Positions 1 through 9,359 of a stretch of DNA of 64,000 nt are shown here, in pieces; positions within the stretch are counted from its first letter, which is position 1; every line of letters begins with the position of its first letter. The position numbers were made by a program, and so were the translations under genes. Location: NCBI GenBank assembly GCA_019059635.1, contig JAGVRJ010000001.1, positions 3,224,001 through 3,288,000 of the forward strand, in the 5' to 3' direction. Source of the stretch: Proales similis (taxonomy: Eukaryota > Rotifera > Eurotatoria > Ploima > Proalidae). The notes below the pieces were generated by a model. That model saw only the letters and a list, made by a program, of their open reading frames with translations, was not told the origin of the DNA and did no database searches.

Positions 1-69
1 AAACAATAAACCGGGAAACGTAGATGATGCTCAACAGGCGTCCAATTGTAAGCGAATGTCTTGACTTGA

Positions 70-900
70 AAGACTCTTCAAGTGTGTTTTAACGCTCAAA
101 TTGCGCTAAAAACAGCCTCAAGCATCCACGAGCTCGTCACCTATAAAAACATGAACGACCGACTCAGGCAGCTGGAGGAGTCGAATTTAAATTTGAAGCG
201 AATGCTCCAGTTTGTAATGACCGATCCAAGTCGCAACATCGATCGGCTCAAAAGCGCTGGTCCGCGCCTGATGGTCAATAAACGCGATCTTAAGGATCCG
301 CTCGGTCCTCCGACGTAAGCTCGCTCGACTCTGCATCGGTTTTTTTCCAGTTTCAGAAAACGCTCAATCGAATAGGCTGAGACATGGCCGCGTAGGTAGC
401 AGCTGGCGCCACATCAAGCAAACAAACAGCTATTCGAACTCAAATCTGCTCTTTATCGATGGTTCGTATTGAAAGCTCCTCTGTCTGCCTCCGCATCCAA
501 ATCGATCTGAACCTTGATAATTCAACATAGGAGTGGTGCGAATTAGAGACAGCGCCAGATACCCGCCCAAGGTGTTTGGCTATCCACCCAAAGTGGTGCA
601 GCAAGCCGAGGAGCTGATTGGACTGAACACTGCGTCACTGATCGATATGGAAATGGCTCCGCAGGAGCGCGTACGAAATCGGCCGCTCAATTTGAGTATG
701 TACGAGAATCGGTATCATCAACGGGCGCAGCAAGGATTCGAATATTGGAACAAGGATCCAAGAGAGCCGGCCAACAACCGCAAAAAAGGTATTTATCTCG
801 TTCTTGTTGCCTCAATGTCACGGCTTGAAGTAATATGCCAATGAATCAAACAGCGCCAAGCATCGCCATTGGACATCATTACTTCAAGCCGGGCTACTAA
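70..900 (+). CDS. 3' part of an unrecognised protein gene
   Basis: I do not recognise this protein. Four exons keep one frame: about 70-314, 376-461, 531-788 and 854-900, with the TAA stop at 898-900. An in-frame stop at 67-69 puts the first visible exon behind an acceptor near 72-82, so the true start is probably left of the window. The first exon contains a short helical, heptad-like stretch (MNDRLRQLEESNLNLKRML). Later exons are basic and rich in Arg, Asn, Pro and Tyr, with two PPKV motifs (YPPKVFGYPPKV), and the protein ends in HHYFKPGY. No signal peptide or membrane segment is visible. Several AATAAA-like signals lie at about 1077-1120. The splice junctions are convincing because every phase matches. 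The function is unknown, and the 5' end is incomplete. Confidence 0.6.
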
Positions 901-1162
901 CTCAAATAGAAAACGTTTAAACCCTCCCCCCCTTCAAAAGCCAAACAATACACGACCGGAGCCTACAAGACGTTTTTCGGCTTGTCCGATGCCAATCTAA
1001 AAACATGATCTACGAACTCGAGACGAAAAGGCGAATGCATTGATTTTTAATTTTCAAATTAGTTGAGTGATAATAATAATTTAAAGCGAATTGATAATAA
1101 ATACAATAAAATACAATAAAAACCAGTTTAGTCCGAGACGGACAGATTTCTCCAACAGCCAC

Positions 1163-2609
1163 TCACGACCGTTTCAGCGCTTTCTTCTTTCAAAGTCAAG
1201 CGACGTTTAATTGTGAGCATTTGTTTCGTGTTATTTCAACTTACGTGTCCTTTGGCGAACGGGTTGTTTTCGATTTTCAGCTCCGTTATCTATGATTAAG
1301 AGGTCAATTTTCATCTAAATTTTGTTCGAAAGGAAAACTCAATGAGATCTTGTTACCGAACGGTTTTGATAAGAAGTGACCGCATAAAAGACGGCTCGTT
1401 TGAGCAAGAATGTGCGCACACTTTTATCCTGGTTGCGAATCACATGAATGCGCGGCACATACTTTTGCATGGAGCTCAACACCAAATAGTCCTCGCAGCC
1501 CTTTTCGTGTGTGTAGTTGGTGAGCTTCAGCTTTTGAAAGCAGATCGCTTCTTGGCACCAGTCTCTGCCCAGTCGAGGCGACTCTGGATGTATATAGAGC
1601 CTGTTTACTTGCCAACCGTTAGAAAAATTCAAATCCTCGTCTTCTATCAGACGTGAGACTGGCCTTACCCGCTCTGGTGGGTGCTGCACTCTTCAGACAC
1701 GGTCCAATTGCCGCCAACATATTTATATTTGCATTTGTCCACAGAGATCATGTCAATCCCGACACTGTACTCGGCACATGCCTCTAGTCCACGAATTTCT
1801 ATTCTTATCAGCGGAAACATTCGTCTATTAGCGGCAAGCGAATGAACTCCAGTTTATGCAAGAGCGGCCAAAAATGTCTACCTTCCGATTTTGGTGATGA
1901 TCATCTCGGTGCCAAGTTGCTCGAACTTTGACCAAAGTTCTTCGTCCAGCATTTTAACTGACAACTCTAATTGTGGGCCGGCTGTGAAATCAATGCTAGG
2001 AGCCAGTGGGATTGGAGATGGCGCTTCTCTCGAAATCGACTCCTCTTGTGTCTCATTAACAACACAAACGACCTTCTTACCAATTCGATCCGATTGACGG
2101 TCCAAGCAATCTGACGGCCTTAAACGCTTGGCTGGCCCATAGCAGCTATCGATGTATTCGAACGACTCAACTGGATCGGATTTGAGCTGTTCGAACGGTT
2201 GATAAGACTGCTGAAGACTGCGAGCTGGATATTGATTGGCATAGTAGGAGCTATACGGCGAGTAGGCAATCATTGCTGCGTACGCTTGATTCTGTCGAAA
2301 TAGTTTGGAACTTTCGATTGCCTCCCAAGTGGGAAAAGACTGAGAGCAATAGTCTAGTGAGGTCAAGTCACCGCTCGGATTGTAGGTCAGGCAGGGATTG
2401 AAGCTGGTTGATTGCCAGGCGTTAAGCTCTTGCATGTTCAAGCTACTTGCGCTGAGAGAGCCCGAATTATACAACGAGTCGTCTGAGTAGTACGAGCAAG
2501 AAGGCGAGTTTGGATGACTCTGAGCCGCAATCTCATGAGGCCAGTGATTGGCGCCCACTTCCTGCCCGCTATCTAATGTTGCATGGTAATAGCCGCTGCT
2601 GCTCAGCAT
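1163..2609 (-). CDS. T-box transcription factor A (short C-terminus)
   Basis: This is a sequence-specific nuclear transcription factor of the T-box family. The exons on the minus strand are 2609-1882, 1824-1669, 1600-1357, 1289-1245 and 1186-1163, about 398 residues. The first ~205 residues are low-complexity (Ser, Tyr, Asn, Gln). The T-box then begins (LWSKFEQLGTEMIITKIGR), followed by RRMFPLIRIEIRGLE, YIHPESP, FQKLKLTN, MQKYVPRIHV, AVTSYQN and ITELKIENNPFAKGH. The last two exons give an abrupt end, KKALKRS, so there is almost no C-terminal tail and the end of the T-box is shortened compared with gene B at 59587-61967. Intron positions and phases inside the T-box are identical to gene B (after the GR pair, before YIHP, before ITxLK). 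The subfamily is not assignable by eye. It is divergent from the expansin-like gene, which starts 560 bp away. Confidence 0.88.
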
Positions 2610-3169
2610 TTTTCGTCATGCGCTTAAAAAGACAAATGTTTTGTTTCGTTAAAACTCGTTCATTCGTCTACTTGCGTTTGATTGTTATTTGCGGGCCAAC
2701 ACTTTTCTTTGAAGGATGGCTCGAGTGATAGTCGCTCTTCAACACGACGAGGAACAGACGATTTCGAATAATCCGAGAACAGTCAGTTTTCAAGGCAGTC
2801 GGAAACCGAATGAATGCTCTTTGATTTAGCTGATTGAATTAGCTGCTCATGTTTTTGAATTTTCATTCACATTTAAACCTCCAGATTTGCTTTAATTTGA
2901 CCAGAAACAGAAAGGTTACGCTTTCGCATTCGTTTCTGCGCTCATTGGCTTGGTTTCGAACTTCTAATATGTTACGCAACTCTACTGCGGCTCTGACTCG
3001 TTCTATTTTTAGATGCGAATCAGGCTTTGGAACTCTGAACCTGATTCATGGCCGATTGAGTTGGAGCCAAAGTCTAAATTTCCAGACCTGGAGAATTCTA
3101 GTCGGTGGCGTATAAAATGTGCTGCCACTCGAAGCAGGGCCTTACATTTGTTCCGACGAAATTCGCAAC
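2610..3169. other. Divergent intergenic region between T-box A and expansin-like gene
   Basis: No supported coding sequence. It should hold the promoters of both flanking genes. The only clear element is the TATA box near the right end, annotated separately. Confidence 0.5.
3111..3117 (+). promoter_or_regulatory. TATA box of expansin-like gene
   Basis: TATAAAA lies 59 bp before the ATG at 3170, a fitting distance for a short 5' leader. The match to the consensus is perfect. Promoter activity is inferred. Confidence 0.55.
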
Positions 3170-3928
3170 ATGAAAACTATTCATTCAACTTGCCTTGTTC
3201 TTATTTGGCTGCTCAGTCCAGCACTGGGATTGCCATATGACAGTCGGACCGCGTTTCTTGAAAATGTTAAAACAACGTATTTGGGCCCTCAAACCGATGC
3301 TGGCGGTAAGTAACCCTGGCATTAAGAGACTAAGCGATTTAGACGGATTTTGAAAGTGTTTCTGTTGAAAGGATGCTCGATGCCGGGCGGAGATTATGAG
3401 ATCGTTGACGCGCTTGCGCTCGGCCAGGGCGACTACCTTGGCCAACTAAAGTGGCAGAACTTCCTCTGCGGCCAAGTCCTTGAAGTGGACTGCGGCCAGG
3501 GAGCTTTAAAGGCTGTGGTTGCTAGCAGCTGTGATATTGGCACCGGCAATTGTGGGGTGGACCTGATCGCCTCGACTTGGAACAAGGCCACAGGTGGAAA
3601 GGCAGCCGGCGTGGAGTATTGCAAGGTGAAACTGAGCGACGCAAATCCAATGAAAGGCGGTCCTCAATGCTTCATTCGGCCTGACTCCGAGTACAGAAAC
3701 GCATATTACATGAGTCTGGGCGTGTTCAACCTAAACGGTCGACTGCCGTCCAAAGCGGTGATGAGTGGCGTCGAAGGTCGCTTCATGATGGGCAGCAGCT
3801 ACTTTGAGTTCTTCTCCAAAGGTCTATTCAAAGACGAGTCGGAGATTGTTTTCACGCTCAGTGACGGCTCTACTCTTTCCTTTCGCCTGGCCGATTGCAA
3901 GAAGAATCCGGTGAAAATCTTTACTTAA
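3170..3928 (+). CDS. Secreted expansin-like / double-psi beta-barrel protein
   Basis: Two exons, 3170-3305 and 3372-3928, joined across a 66-bp GT-AG intron inside a Gly codon, give about 230 residues. The N-terminus is a clean signal peptide (MKTIHSTCLVLIWLLSPALG), so the protein should be secreted. The mature part resembles the expansin / RlpA-like double-psi beta-barrel: spaced cysteines in NFLCGQVLEVDCGQG, then AVVASSCDIGTGNCGVDL, then a second cysteine-containing region resembling the expansin C-terminal domain. Expansin-type proteins loosen cellulose or chitin networks without hydrolysis, or bind glycans. I cannot verify the catalytic Asp. Related possibilities are barwin-like or GH45-like proteins. 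The start is set by the signal peptide and the TATA box upstream. Expansin-like genes are patchy in animals and sometimes acquired horizontally; here the intron shows it is a normal eukaryotic gene. Confidence 0.68.
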
Positions 3929-4313
3929 GTGCGACCACTCGCCTTTCAAATGTTTTCTCTGCTTGCAAATTGATCACTCGCGCCGTAATAGACTAATAAA
4001 TTACTGACGACAAAGACAAGAATAATAAACTCTTTATTTGCCGAATTAATTTGAAACGAACAAAAAGTCCAATTAGGATGCTGCTTGATGAAAAAATTTT
4101 TAAATGAACAACAGCTTAGAACAGACGTTGAATGGGCCATGCATTTTTAGCTTTCGAGGGTTGTGATCGATCTGCGCTTTTGTACAAGTGCGTTTGAGGA
4201 GCTTATAGACGAATTTCAAATGATTGAATGAATATCTAGCTAATCGAGGCGAGAGAAAGTAGCTGGATCAAGTGCAGAGCTGTTGGAGCACGTTGAAGTG
4301 AATATTGGTCGAC
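3929..4313. other. 3' UTRs between convergent genes
   Basis: AT-rich spacer between two convergent genes. AATAAA occurs at about 4022-4029 on the plus strand. No coding signal is seen. Confidence 0.5.
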
Positions 4314-5012
4314 TCAGTGCTTGGACTTTGACTTTTTCTCGTCTCTTCGCTTGTCCTCGATAGGCAGCGGGTGCTGGTTGTAACCGATATGATGATGGTG
4401 CCGAGGGTGCTGTCTGTGCTGAGAGTGCGTCTGCTTCCTGATGCGGTTCTCGAACTCGGCGTCGAACTCGGACAGCTCTTCTTCGTCCAAGTTCTCCAGG
4501 TTGACCACCTCTTCGACAGCACCGCCGTTCAAACGCTGTCTTTCGACTATGTGCGCCCTCTCGCCGATGTGGTGGCCGATGCTCATCTTCTCGATGCCTT
4601 TGGACGAGTCACGTTCCATCTCTCGGGTCTCTTTCACACCACCAGGACCACGCTGCATTTGAGAGCTCTTCTGGTAGATTTTCGGCTTTCCGTCGCTGCC
4701 GTTTGTGACGGTCATGACTGTGGACGAGGAAAAGACTTGCGCGTTCGGGTCGGCGTGCACGGTGTCGAAGCCACGGAACATGTTGCCCATCATTCGGTCC
4801 ATCATAGAGAACGGATCGCGTCCGAACGGCGACATCATCATTCCACCGAACGGATCAAAGTGCGATCTAGTCGCCAACTGGTGACCAGGTCGGCTCGAGC
4901 CTCTTTGCTGCTGCTGCTGTTGTTGTCGAGGCGGCGGTGCAAACGGATTCATCATGAAACTGTTCATAATTGAATTCATTCGGTTTTCAAATGGATCATT
5001 CGCGCCGAACAT
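4314..5012 (-). CDS. MLF: Myeloid leukemia factor (MLF) homologue
   Basis: Single-exon gene of 232 residues, close to the usual 250-300 of MLF proteins. It opens with the family pattern of Met/Phe/Pro-rich repeats (MFGANDPFENRMNSIMNSFM, DPFGGMMMSPFGRDPFSMMD) broken by a polyglutamine run. The conserved core follows: a segment with VMTVTNGSDGKPKIYQKSS, then GGVKETREMERDS, GIEKMSIGHHIGERAHIVE and a NLENLDEEELSEFD block. The tail is His/Lys-rich. MLF proteins act as adaptors in nucleus and cytoplasm. In Drosophila, Mlf works with the Hsp40 DnaJ-1 to stabilise RUNX factors. The heat-shock element 72-89 bp upstream of the ATG fits a chaperone-linked role. The antisense strand carries a 200-codon open frame that is only a shadow of the repeats. 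Confidence 0.92.
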   Translation of the reverse strand: MFGANDPFENRMNSIMNSFMMNPFAPPPRQQQQQQQRGSSRPGHQLATRSHFDPFGGMMMSPFGRDPFSMMDRMMGNMFRGFDTVHADPNAQVFSSSTVMTVTNGSDGKPKIYQKSSQMQRGPGGVKETREMERDSSKGIEKMSIGHHIGERAHIVERQRLNGGAVEEVVNLENLDEEELSEFDAEFENRIRKQTHSQHRQHPRHHHHIGYNQHPLPIEDKRRDEKKSKSKH

Positions 5013-6257
5013 TTCTGCTGGAAGTCTTTTAACAAGAAGCCGAAAAGAGTCGAGAGAGTTTGCGCCGCTTAAATCTGAAATGAGAAGCTTCGAGAATTTT
5101 CATATAAATAAACTGAAACGCGTCAAGGTAAGAGCAAATGGGCTCGAGCAGAGTGAGAAATGAGAAGAAATGAGGAGAAAGAAAGAGAGAGAGAATGGCG
5201 CAAAAGTGACAAATGCAGATTAATGCGTTTAGCCAAATGACGCTGTTCTCCAACCTGGTTGAACCAGTGAATGAGTAGAGGCCAAGTGTGATGTGAAGAG
5301 TGAACGGCGTTTAATCGCCATTTCATTTGCCGCCTCTATGGACACGAAATTAACTCGGTAGAACTTTTCTAGAAATTATTATTAGGTTCTCTGGGCCACC
5401 ATAAACAACAACAACAAGAACTACTCATATGCGTGGCCGATTGTGCGCACATATATTAACCGACGAGTTATGATTGAAGCATGAATATGTTGATGAACGA
5501 GCGATCGTGAGGGAGGCAGGGTAGGGTCGGATGCAAAGGGTGCGATTGATGCAAATATATCTCAAGAAAGCTCACGCGCACTCTTTTTATACATTCGGGC
5601 GATTTGGATTATGACGTAGGTAGGGTTGGGCGCCGAGTAGCAGAGCGTTGGGCTCATCTCCCGTTGCGCGGCCCGTCAACACGGCAGCCGTCGATCGCGC
5701 AGCCAAGGCTTCATTGCAAGTTTTAAATTGCGTCGATTTTGTAAAAACCACTGAAGCAAGCCAAAGTTCTCATGTGCACTCCCTTGCACCAATTTGTACC
5801 TCCTTCTCCTCCTCCTCCTCTTCTTACTCCTAATAAAACAGACGCACGCGCGTGCCAAGCGCTCGTTTGTTCATTTGCTACCTCGCCCCACTCCCTGGGA
5901 TTCTCTTTGAAATAGAGGCACGTTGGAAGCTACCGATCATTCATACGCTTTCTCCTCTCTTTACTTTCTACTTCTTATTAGGCAGCTCGTTTTGCATAAA
6001 TTCAATTCAAATTAGCAGATATTTAATGAGTTTACACTCTTGATTGTTCAGTTCTGCAACTGCCCTTATTTGGATTCAAAGTGGGCGACTTGATCGAAAT
6101 ATTGTCGTGATGACCGCCGAATGAATAAAAATGTTCAATTCTATTTGTTTTATTTCTAGTTGAGAAATTGGCAATTTGAACAATGACAGCAGTTAGAAAA
6201 TACACGATTAGTGATATTGATGGCGAAAATAGATTTTGGGTATAAGCCGCTTTGGAA
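5013..6257. other. Non-coding interval upstream of MLF
   Basis: No supported gene. It contains GA-rich and CT-rich simple sequence (about 5176-5195, 5802-5826) and the heat-shock element. The remainder, next to the 3' end of the first oxygenase gene, looks unstructured. Confidence 0.45.
5084..5101. promoter_or_regulatory. Perfect four-unit heat-shock element (HSF site)
   Basis: GAAGCTTCGAGAATTTTC is four alternating inverted pentamer cores, GAA-nn-TTC-nn-GAA-nn-TTC, the ideal binding array for an HSF trimer. It lies 72-89 bp upstream of the MLF start codon and directly abuts TATAAATA at 5103-5110, which reads on the plus strand. A heat-inducible promoter for MLF, or for an unannotated plus-strand transcript, is inferred. 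Confidence 0.6.
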
Positions 6258-7622
6258 TTAGCACAAATAGCTCACCAGGTGATTGAGCAAGTAGTCGTTT
6301 ACTACTTGGGGCATGAACTTGGGCAGCAAGCAGTAGTTGATGCTCGCAAGACCGAATAGTTTGTCGTTGCTCACCGGGTAGTTGTTGTACTCGGCCACAA
6401 TCTGACTGAGCAGATCGATGGTTTTCAGGTCAGCATTGCGCTCTAGTTTGCCTCGTTTGATCATGTCCTCTTTGAACCTGTCGATCACCTCTTGTGGCTT
6501 CATGAAAGTCTCCTTTTTCTGGTTCAAGAACTTCTCCTTTTCGCTCGTGTCTTCAAAGCACTGCACTCGCCAGACGAGCGCAAATCGAACCTCGTCGTGC
6601 GGATACACCCCGAGCAATTGCTCTTCGGAATCAAACACGCTCCACGAGGCGTTTTTGGCGTCAAACTGCATATGATAGCGTTCGTTCTTCACCAGAGGAG
6701 GCGGATTGATATCGGCCTTGTATCTCTCGACGCCATGGACCACCTGAGTTCCGTCAACCAAAATGGCTGCGTTATATTCTGACTTTGAAATAACGTAGTC
6801 GTTGAAATGCTCATCATCCTTGTACGGGTAGTAGTAAAAGTTGCCTCCATTCGCCAAACTCTCCTCGTCGCTCTTTTCAAACTGATGCTTGCTAAGCCAA
6901 GAGACGCCTTGGACCTGAGGAATGAACAAGTCTTCGAATAGACCAGATCGTTTCATAATGGCCAGCAGCCAGTGCGGCAGAGAGCGACGGTCTGCTCCCC
7001 AGAAGTACGGAATGTCCACATGGGCGGGCAGCTCTTGGCCAGGAAGCATAACGGTCGTGTCGAATTGAAACAGACGAGTGTCCATTGTGTCCGGATCGTA
7101 TTTTTTGTTTGTGTTTGTGCTGCACAGCTGTTTGGCTTTGGTCAAGAACTTTTCGCCGTAAATGCTCTTCAGTTGCTCCTCGGTGTACTTGTTCAAAAAC
7201 TTGTATCTGAACGTGATGCCCCGAGACGCCATTTTCTCGTAGCTTTCCATGTGATGCTCGAAGCCGCCCGTTTTCAAGTAATGCATTGCAATGTCGAGCC
7301 GGTGCGGGAACGAGCAAAAACTTGCGTTGGCATTCGCCACCATGTACGGGTGGTCGCAGTCAGGGTGTCCAATTGGCACGCGCTCGCCGGCGTCTTCCAC
7401 GCCCTCGTCGTCAAGAATAACAAACATTTTGCTCTCTTTGATTAGCTCGTCCAGTCTCTTGAGCGCCTCGGGCTGGAAAAAGCCTCGCTCGTAAATGTAG
7501 CCATGATGAGGCGCATTTTCTTCAACATGATTGAAGCGAAAGCCGCTTTTCTTCTCTCGGGCCAGAATGATCGCGGCCACAAATATAAGCAGAGTAAGAG
7601 TGAAAACTTTGCCAGAGCCCAT
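6258..7622 (-). CDS. 2-oxoglutarate/Fe(II) dioxygenase-like protein, copy 1
   Basis: Intronless, 454 residues. A single hydrophobic segment at residues 6-21 is a signal anchor or signal peptide, pointing to the secretory pathway. The middle of the protein has the spacing of a 2OG-Fe(II) oxygenase: His201-x-Asp203 in PAHVDIPYFW, distal His296 in TQVVHGVERY, and Arg346 in EVRFALVW, which could hold the 2-oxoglutarate carboxylate. The N-terminal part carries a GHPDC motif. The substrate is unknown. Prolyl- or lysyl-hydroxylase-type chemistry is possible, but the sequence is not a standard P4H. Copy 2 lies 384 bp upstream on the same strand and shares most motifs, so the pair arose by tandem duplication. 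A palindromic GATA pair sits 61 bp before the ATG. Confidence 0.72.
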   Translation of the reverse strand: MGSGKVFTLTLLIFVAAIILAREKKSGFRFNHVEENAPHHGYIYERGFFQPEALKRLDELIKESKMFVILDDEGVEDAGERVPIGHPDCDHPYMVANANASFCSFPHRLDIAMHYLKTGGFEHHMESYEKMASRGITFRYKFLNKYTEEQLKSIYGEKFLTKAKQLCSTNTNKKYDPDTMDTRLFQFDTTVMLPGQELPAHVDIPYFWGADRRSLPHWLLAIMKRSGLFEDLFIPQVQGVSWLSKHQFEKSDEESLANGGNFYYYPYKDDEHFNDYVISKSEYNAAILVDGTQVVHGVERYKADINPPPLVKNERYHMQFDAKNASWSVFDSEEQLLGVYPHDEVRFALVWRVQCFEDTSEKEKFLNQKKETFMKPQEVIDRFKEDMIKRGKLERNADLKTIDLLSQIVAEYNNYPVSNDKLFGLASINYCLLPKFMPQVVNDYLLNHLVSYLC

Positions 7623-8006
7623 TTTAGATATTATTCAAGCCGTTGCTGTTTTGCCTCGGCATTAAATAGACTCGAGGCGGTCGATAAGCACCTTATCACA
7701 TGATTCGACTTTGTTCTTTTGCTGCTTGCTTTTACCGAGCCGAGCGACCAGACACACAAAAATGCGCCATCTAATTTGGGTGTGTCGAATGAGCAATAAA
7801 ATAGAATTAGCTGATTGTCAATATTTCCAGTCCACACGAGCAGTAAAAACTGGAGCAAACTCTAGCGCTCTCACTCTGGCGCTGGGTGAGAGATTTTTCA
7901 AATTCAAAAGCTGCCTCGTGAAAGCGAACAATTCGACGGCGTTGTAAAATCTACTTTATTTGCTGTATTGTTTTAAATGCGAAATTGAAGAGTTCACTTC
8001 AGTCGG
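7623..8006. other. Spacer between the tandem oxygenase genes
   Basis: 384 bp without coding signal. It holds the copy 1 promoter and the 3' end of copy 2. The inverted GATA pair is listed separately. Confidence 0.45.
7683..7697. promoter_or_regulatory. Inverted pair of GATA-factor sites
   Basis: GATAAG-CAC-CTTATC is a perfect inverted repeat of two GATA sites, 61 bp upstream of the copy 1 start. In animals, GATA factors commonly drive gut and epidermal genes. Function here is inferred. Confidence 0.4.
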
Positions 8007-9359
8007 TTAGCAGAAAAGGTCGAACACGGGCTGAACGAAGGAGCCAACGGATTTGGGTAGAGCCATCGGAACCAGACAGTAGTTGTAGGTCGTGAGGCCA
8101 AACAGGCGGTCCGGCTTGGTCGGATAGTGAACAAACTCGTTGATCAGCATCGTGAGAAAGTCGATTTTCTTCATATTCGGGTCCGTAACTTTGCCTTGCT
8201 TGATCAGCTCTTGTTTCAAGATCTCGATCACTTCATCCGAGGTCATCAAGTCCTCGACTTTACGATCAAAGAACGCCTTCTTCTCGGCCTCGTCCTCAAA
8301 GCAGTAGCTGCGCCAGACCAGCGAAAATCTAACCTCCTCATACGGATAGTTGACCAGCAGGTCGCCTTTGGAGTTGAACAGGTTCCAGGAGTTGTTGGAG
8401 CTCAAGTAGGAAATGGTGTATCGCTCGCTCTTCACAATTGGCGGTGGTGGCAAATGCCGCTTGTAGCCTTGGACTCCATGTACAAGCTGTGTGCCGTCCA
8501 ATAGAATGGCCGAGTTGTATCCGGCTCGCGAGATGACATATTTATTGCGGTCTTGCGGGTTCTTGTACGGAAAGTAGTAAAAGTTTCCGCCGTTCTTCAG
8601 GCTCTCCTGCTCGCTCTTTTCAAATTGATGTTTGCTGAGCCAAGCGACTCCCTGCACTTGAGGGATGAACTGGTCCTTGAACAAGCCAGTTCTCTCCATA
8701 ATACCGAGCAGCCATTGAGGAACAGTTCTGGTGTCTGCTCGCCAGAAATGCGGCTGATCCAGATGCATGGGCATCTCCTGGCCGGGCAGCATGCCGATCA
8801 AATCGAACTGAAACAGCGACGAGGCCATCTTGTTCACGTCGTATTTGGTTCTGTTGTTCTTGGCACAGAGCTCTTTGGCCTTGTTGGAGAATTTTTCGCC
8901 GTAAATGTGTCTCAGCTCCTCTTCGGTGTGGGTGCGCAAAAAGCTGTATTTGAACGAGGTTCCTCGTGCGGCCATCTTGTCCACACCTTCCTGGTGATGA
9001 TCGAAGCCGCCCGACATGAGAAAGTTGATTCCGACGTCAAGTCTGTTGGGAAAAGCGCAGAAAGTGTCGTTCTTTTTGGTCATCATGAACGCGTGCTTGC
9101 AGTCCGGATGCCCGATAGGTACTCCCTCGCCGCCATCCATCACTCCCTTTTCCTCGGCGCCGACAACCATTTTCACCTGTTTCATCATTCGCTCCAGCTC
9201 CGCGAGCGCCTTGGGCTCGAAAAAGTCGTTCTCGTAGATCCAGTCGAAGCGGGGCAGACTCGTGTCCACTTGGTCGAACTTGTAGCCGCGGTCTCGGACA
9301 AATATCCAAGCGGCGACCAATATCAAAACGGTCAATGTGAACCCTTGGCTCGATTTCAT
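8007..9359 (-). CDS. 2-oxoglutarate/Fe(II) dioxygenase-like protein, copy 2
   Basis: Intronless, 450 residues, collinear with copy 1 over its whole length. It has the same N-terminal hydrophobic segment (residues 7-20) and the same GHPDC, IYGEKF, LPGQE and WLSKHQFEKS blocks. The putative iron ligands are conserved: His199-x-Asp201 in PMHLDQPHFW and His294 in TQLVHGVQGY, with Arg344 in EVRFSLVW. Retention of all three ligands and the Arg in both copies suggests both are active enzymes, while surrounding residues have diverged. Both proteins end in a cysteine (SYLC and DLFC). A luminal or secreted hydroxylase is the most likely role. The substrate cannot be told from sequence. Confidence 0.72.
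   Translation of the reverse strand: MKSSQGFTLTVLILVAAWIFVRDRGYKFDQVDTSLPRFDWIYENDFFEPKALAELERMMKQVKMVVGAEEKGVMDGGEGVPIGHPDCKHAFMMTKKNDTFCAFPNRLDVGINFLMSGGFDHHQEGVDKMAARGTSFKYSFLRTHTEEELRHIYGEKFSNKAKELCAKNNRTKYDVNKMASSLFQFDLIGMLPGQEMPMHLDQPHFWRADTRTVPQWLLGIMERTGLFKDQFIPQVQGVAWLSKHQFEKSEQESLKNGGNFYYFPYKNPQDRNKYVISRAGYNSAILLDGTQLVHGVQGYKRHLPPPPIVKSERYTISYLSSNNSWNLFNSKGDLLVNYPYEEVRFSLVWRSYCFEDEAEKKAFFDRKVEDLMTSDEVIEILKQELIKQGKVTDPNMKKIDFLTMLINEFVHYPTKPDRLFGLTTYNYCLVPMALPKSVGSFVQPVFDLFC

Noticed and set aside
1342-1656. 104-codon plus-strand open frame
   Set aside because: It is antisense to the T-box A exon coding YIHPESP through YQN.
4371-4973. 200-codon open frame on the plus strand opposite MLF
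   Set aside because: It is the mirror of the MLF repeats; it has no conserved motifs and MLF explains the region.
6972-7445. 157-codon plus-strand open frame opposite oxygenase copy 1
   Set aside because: It is the antisense shadow of a codon-biased gene, with no start context and no motifs.
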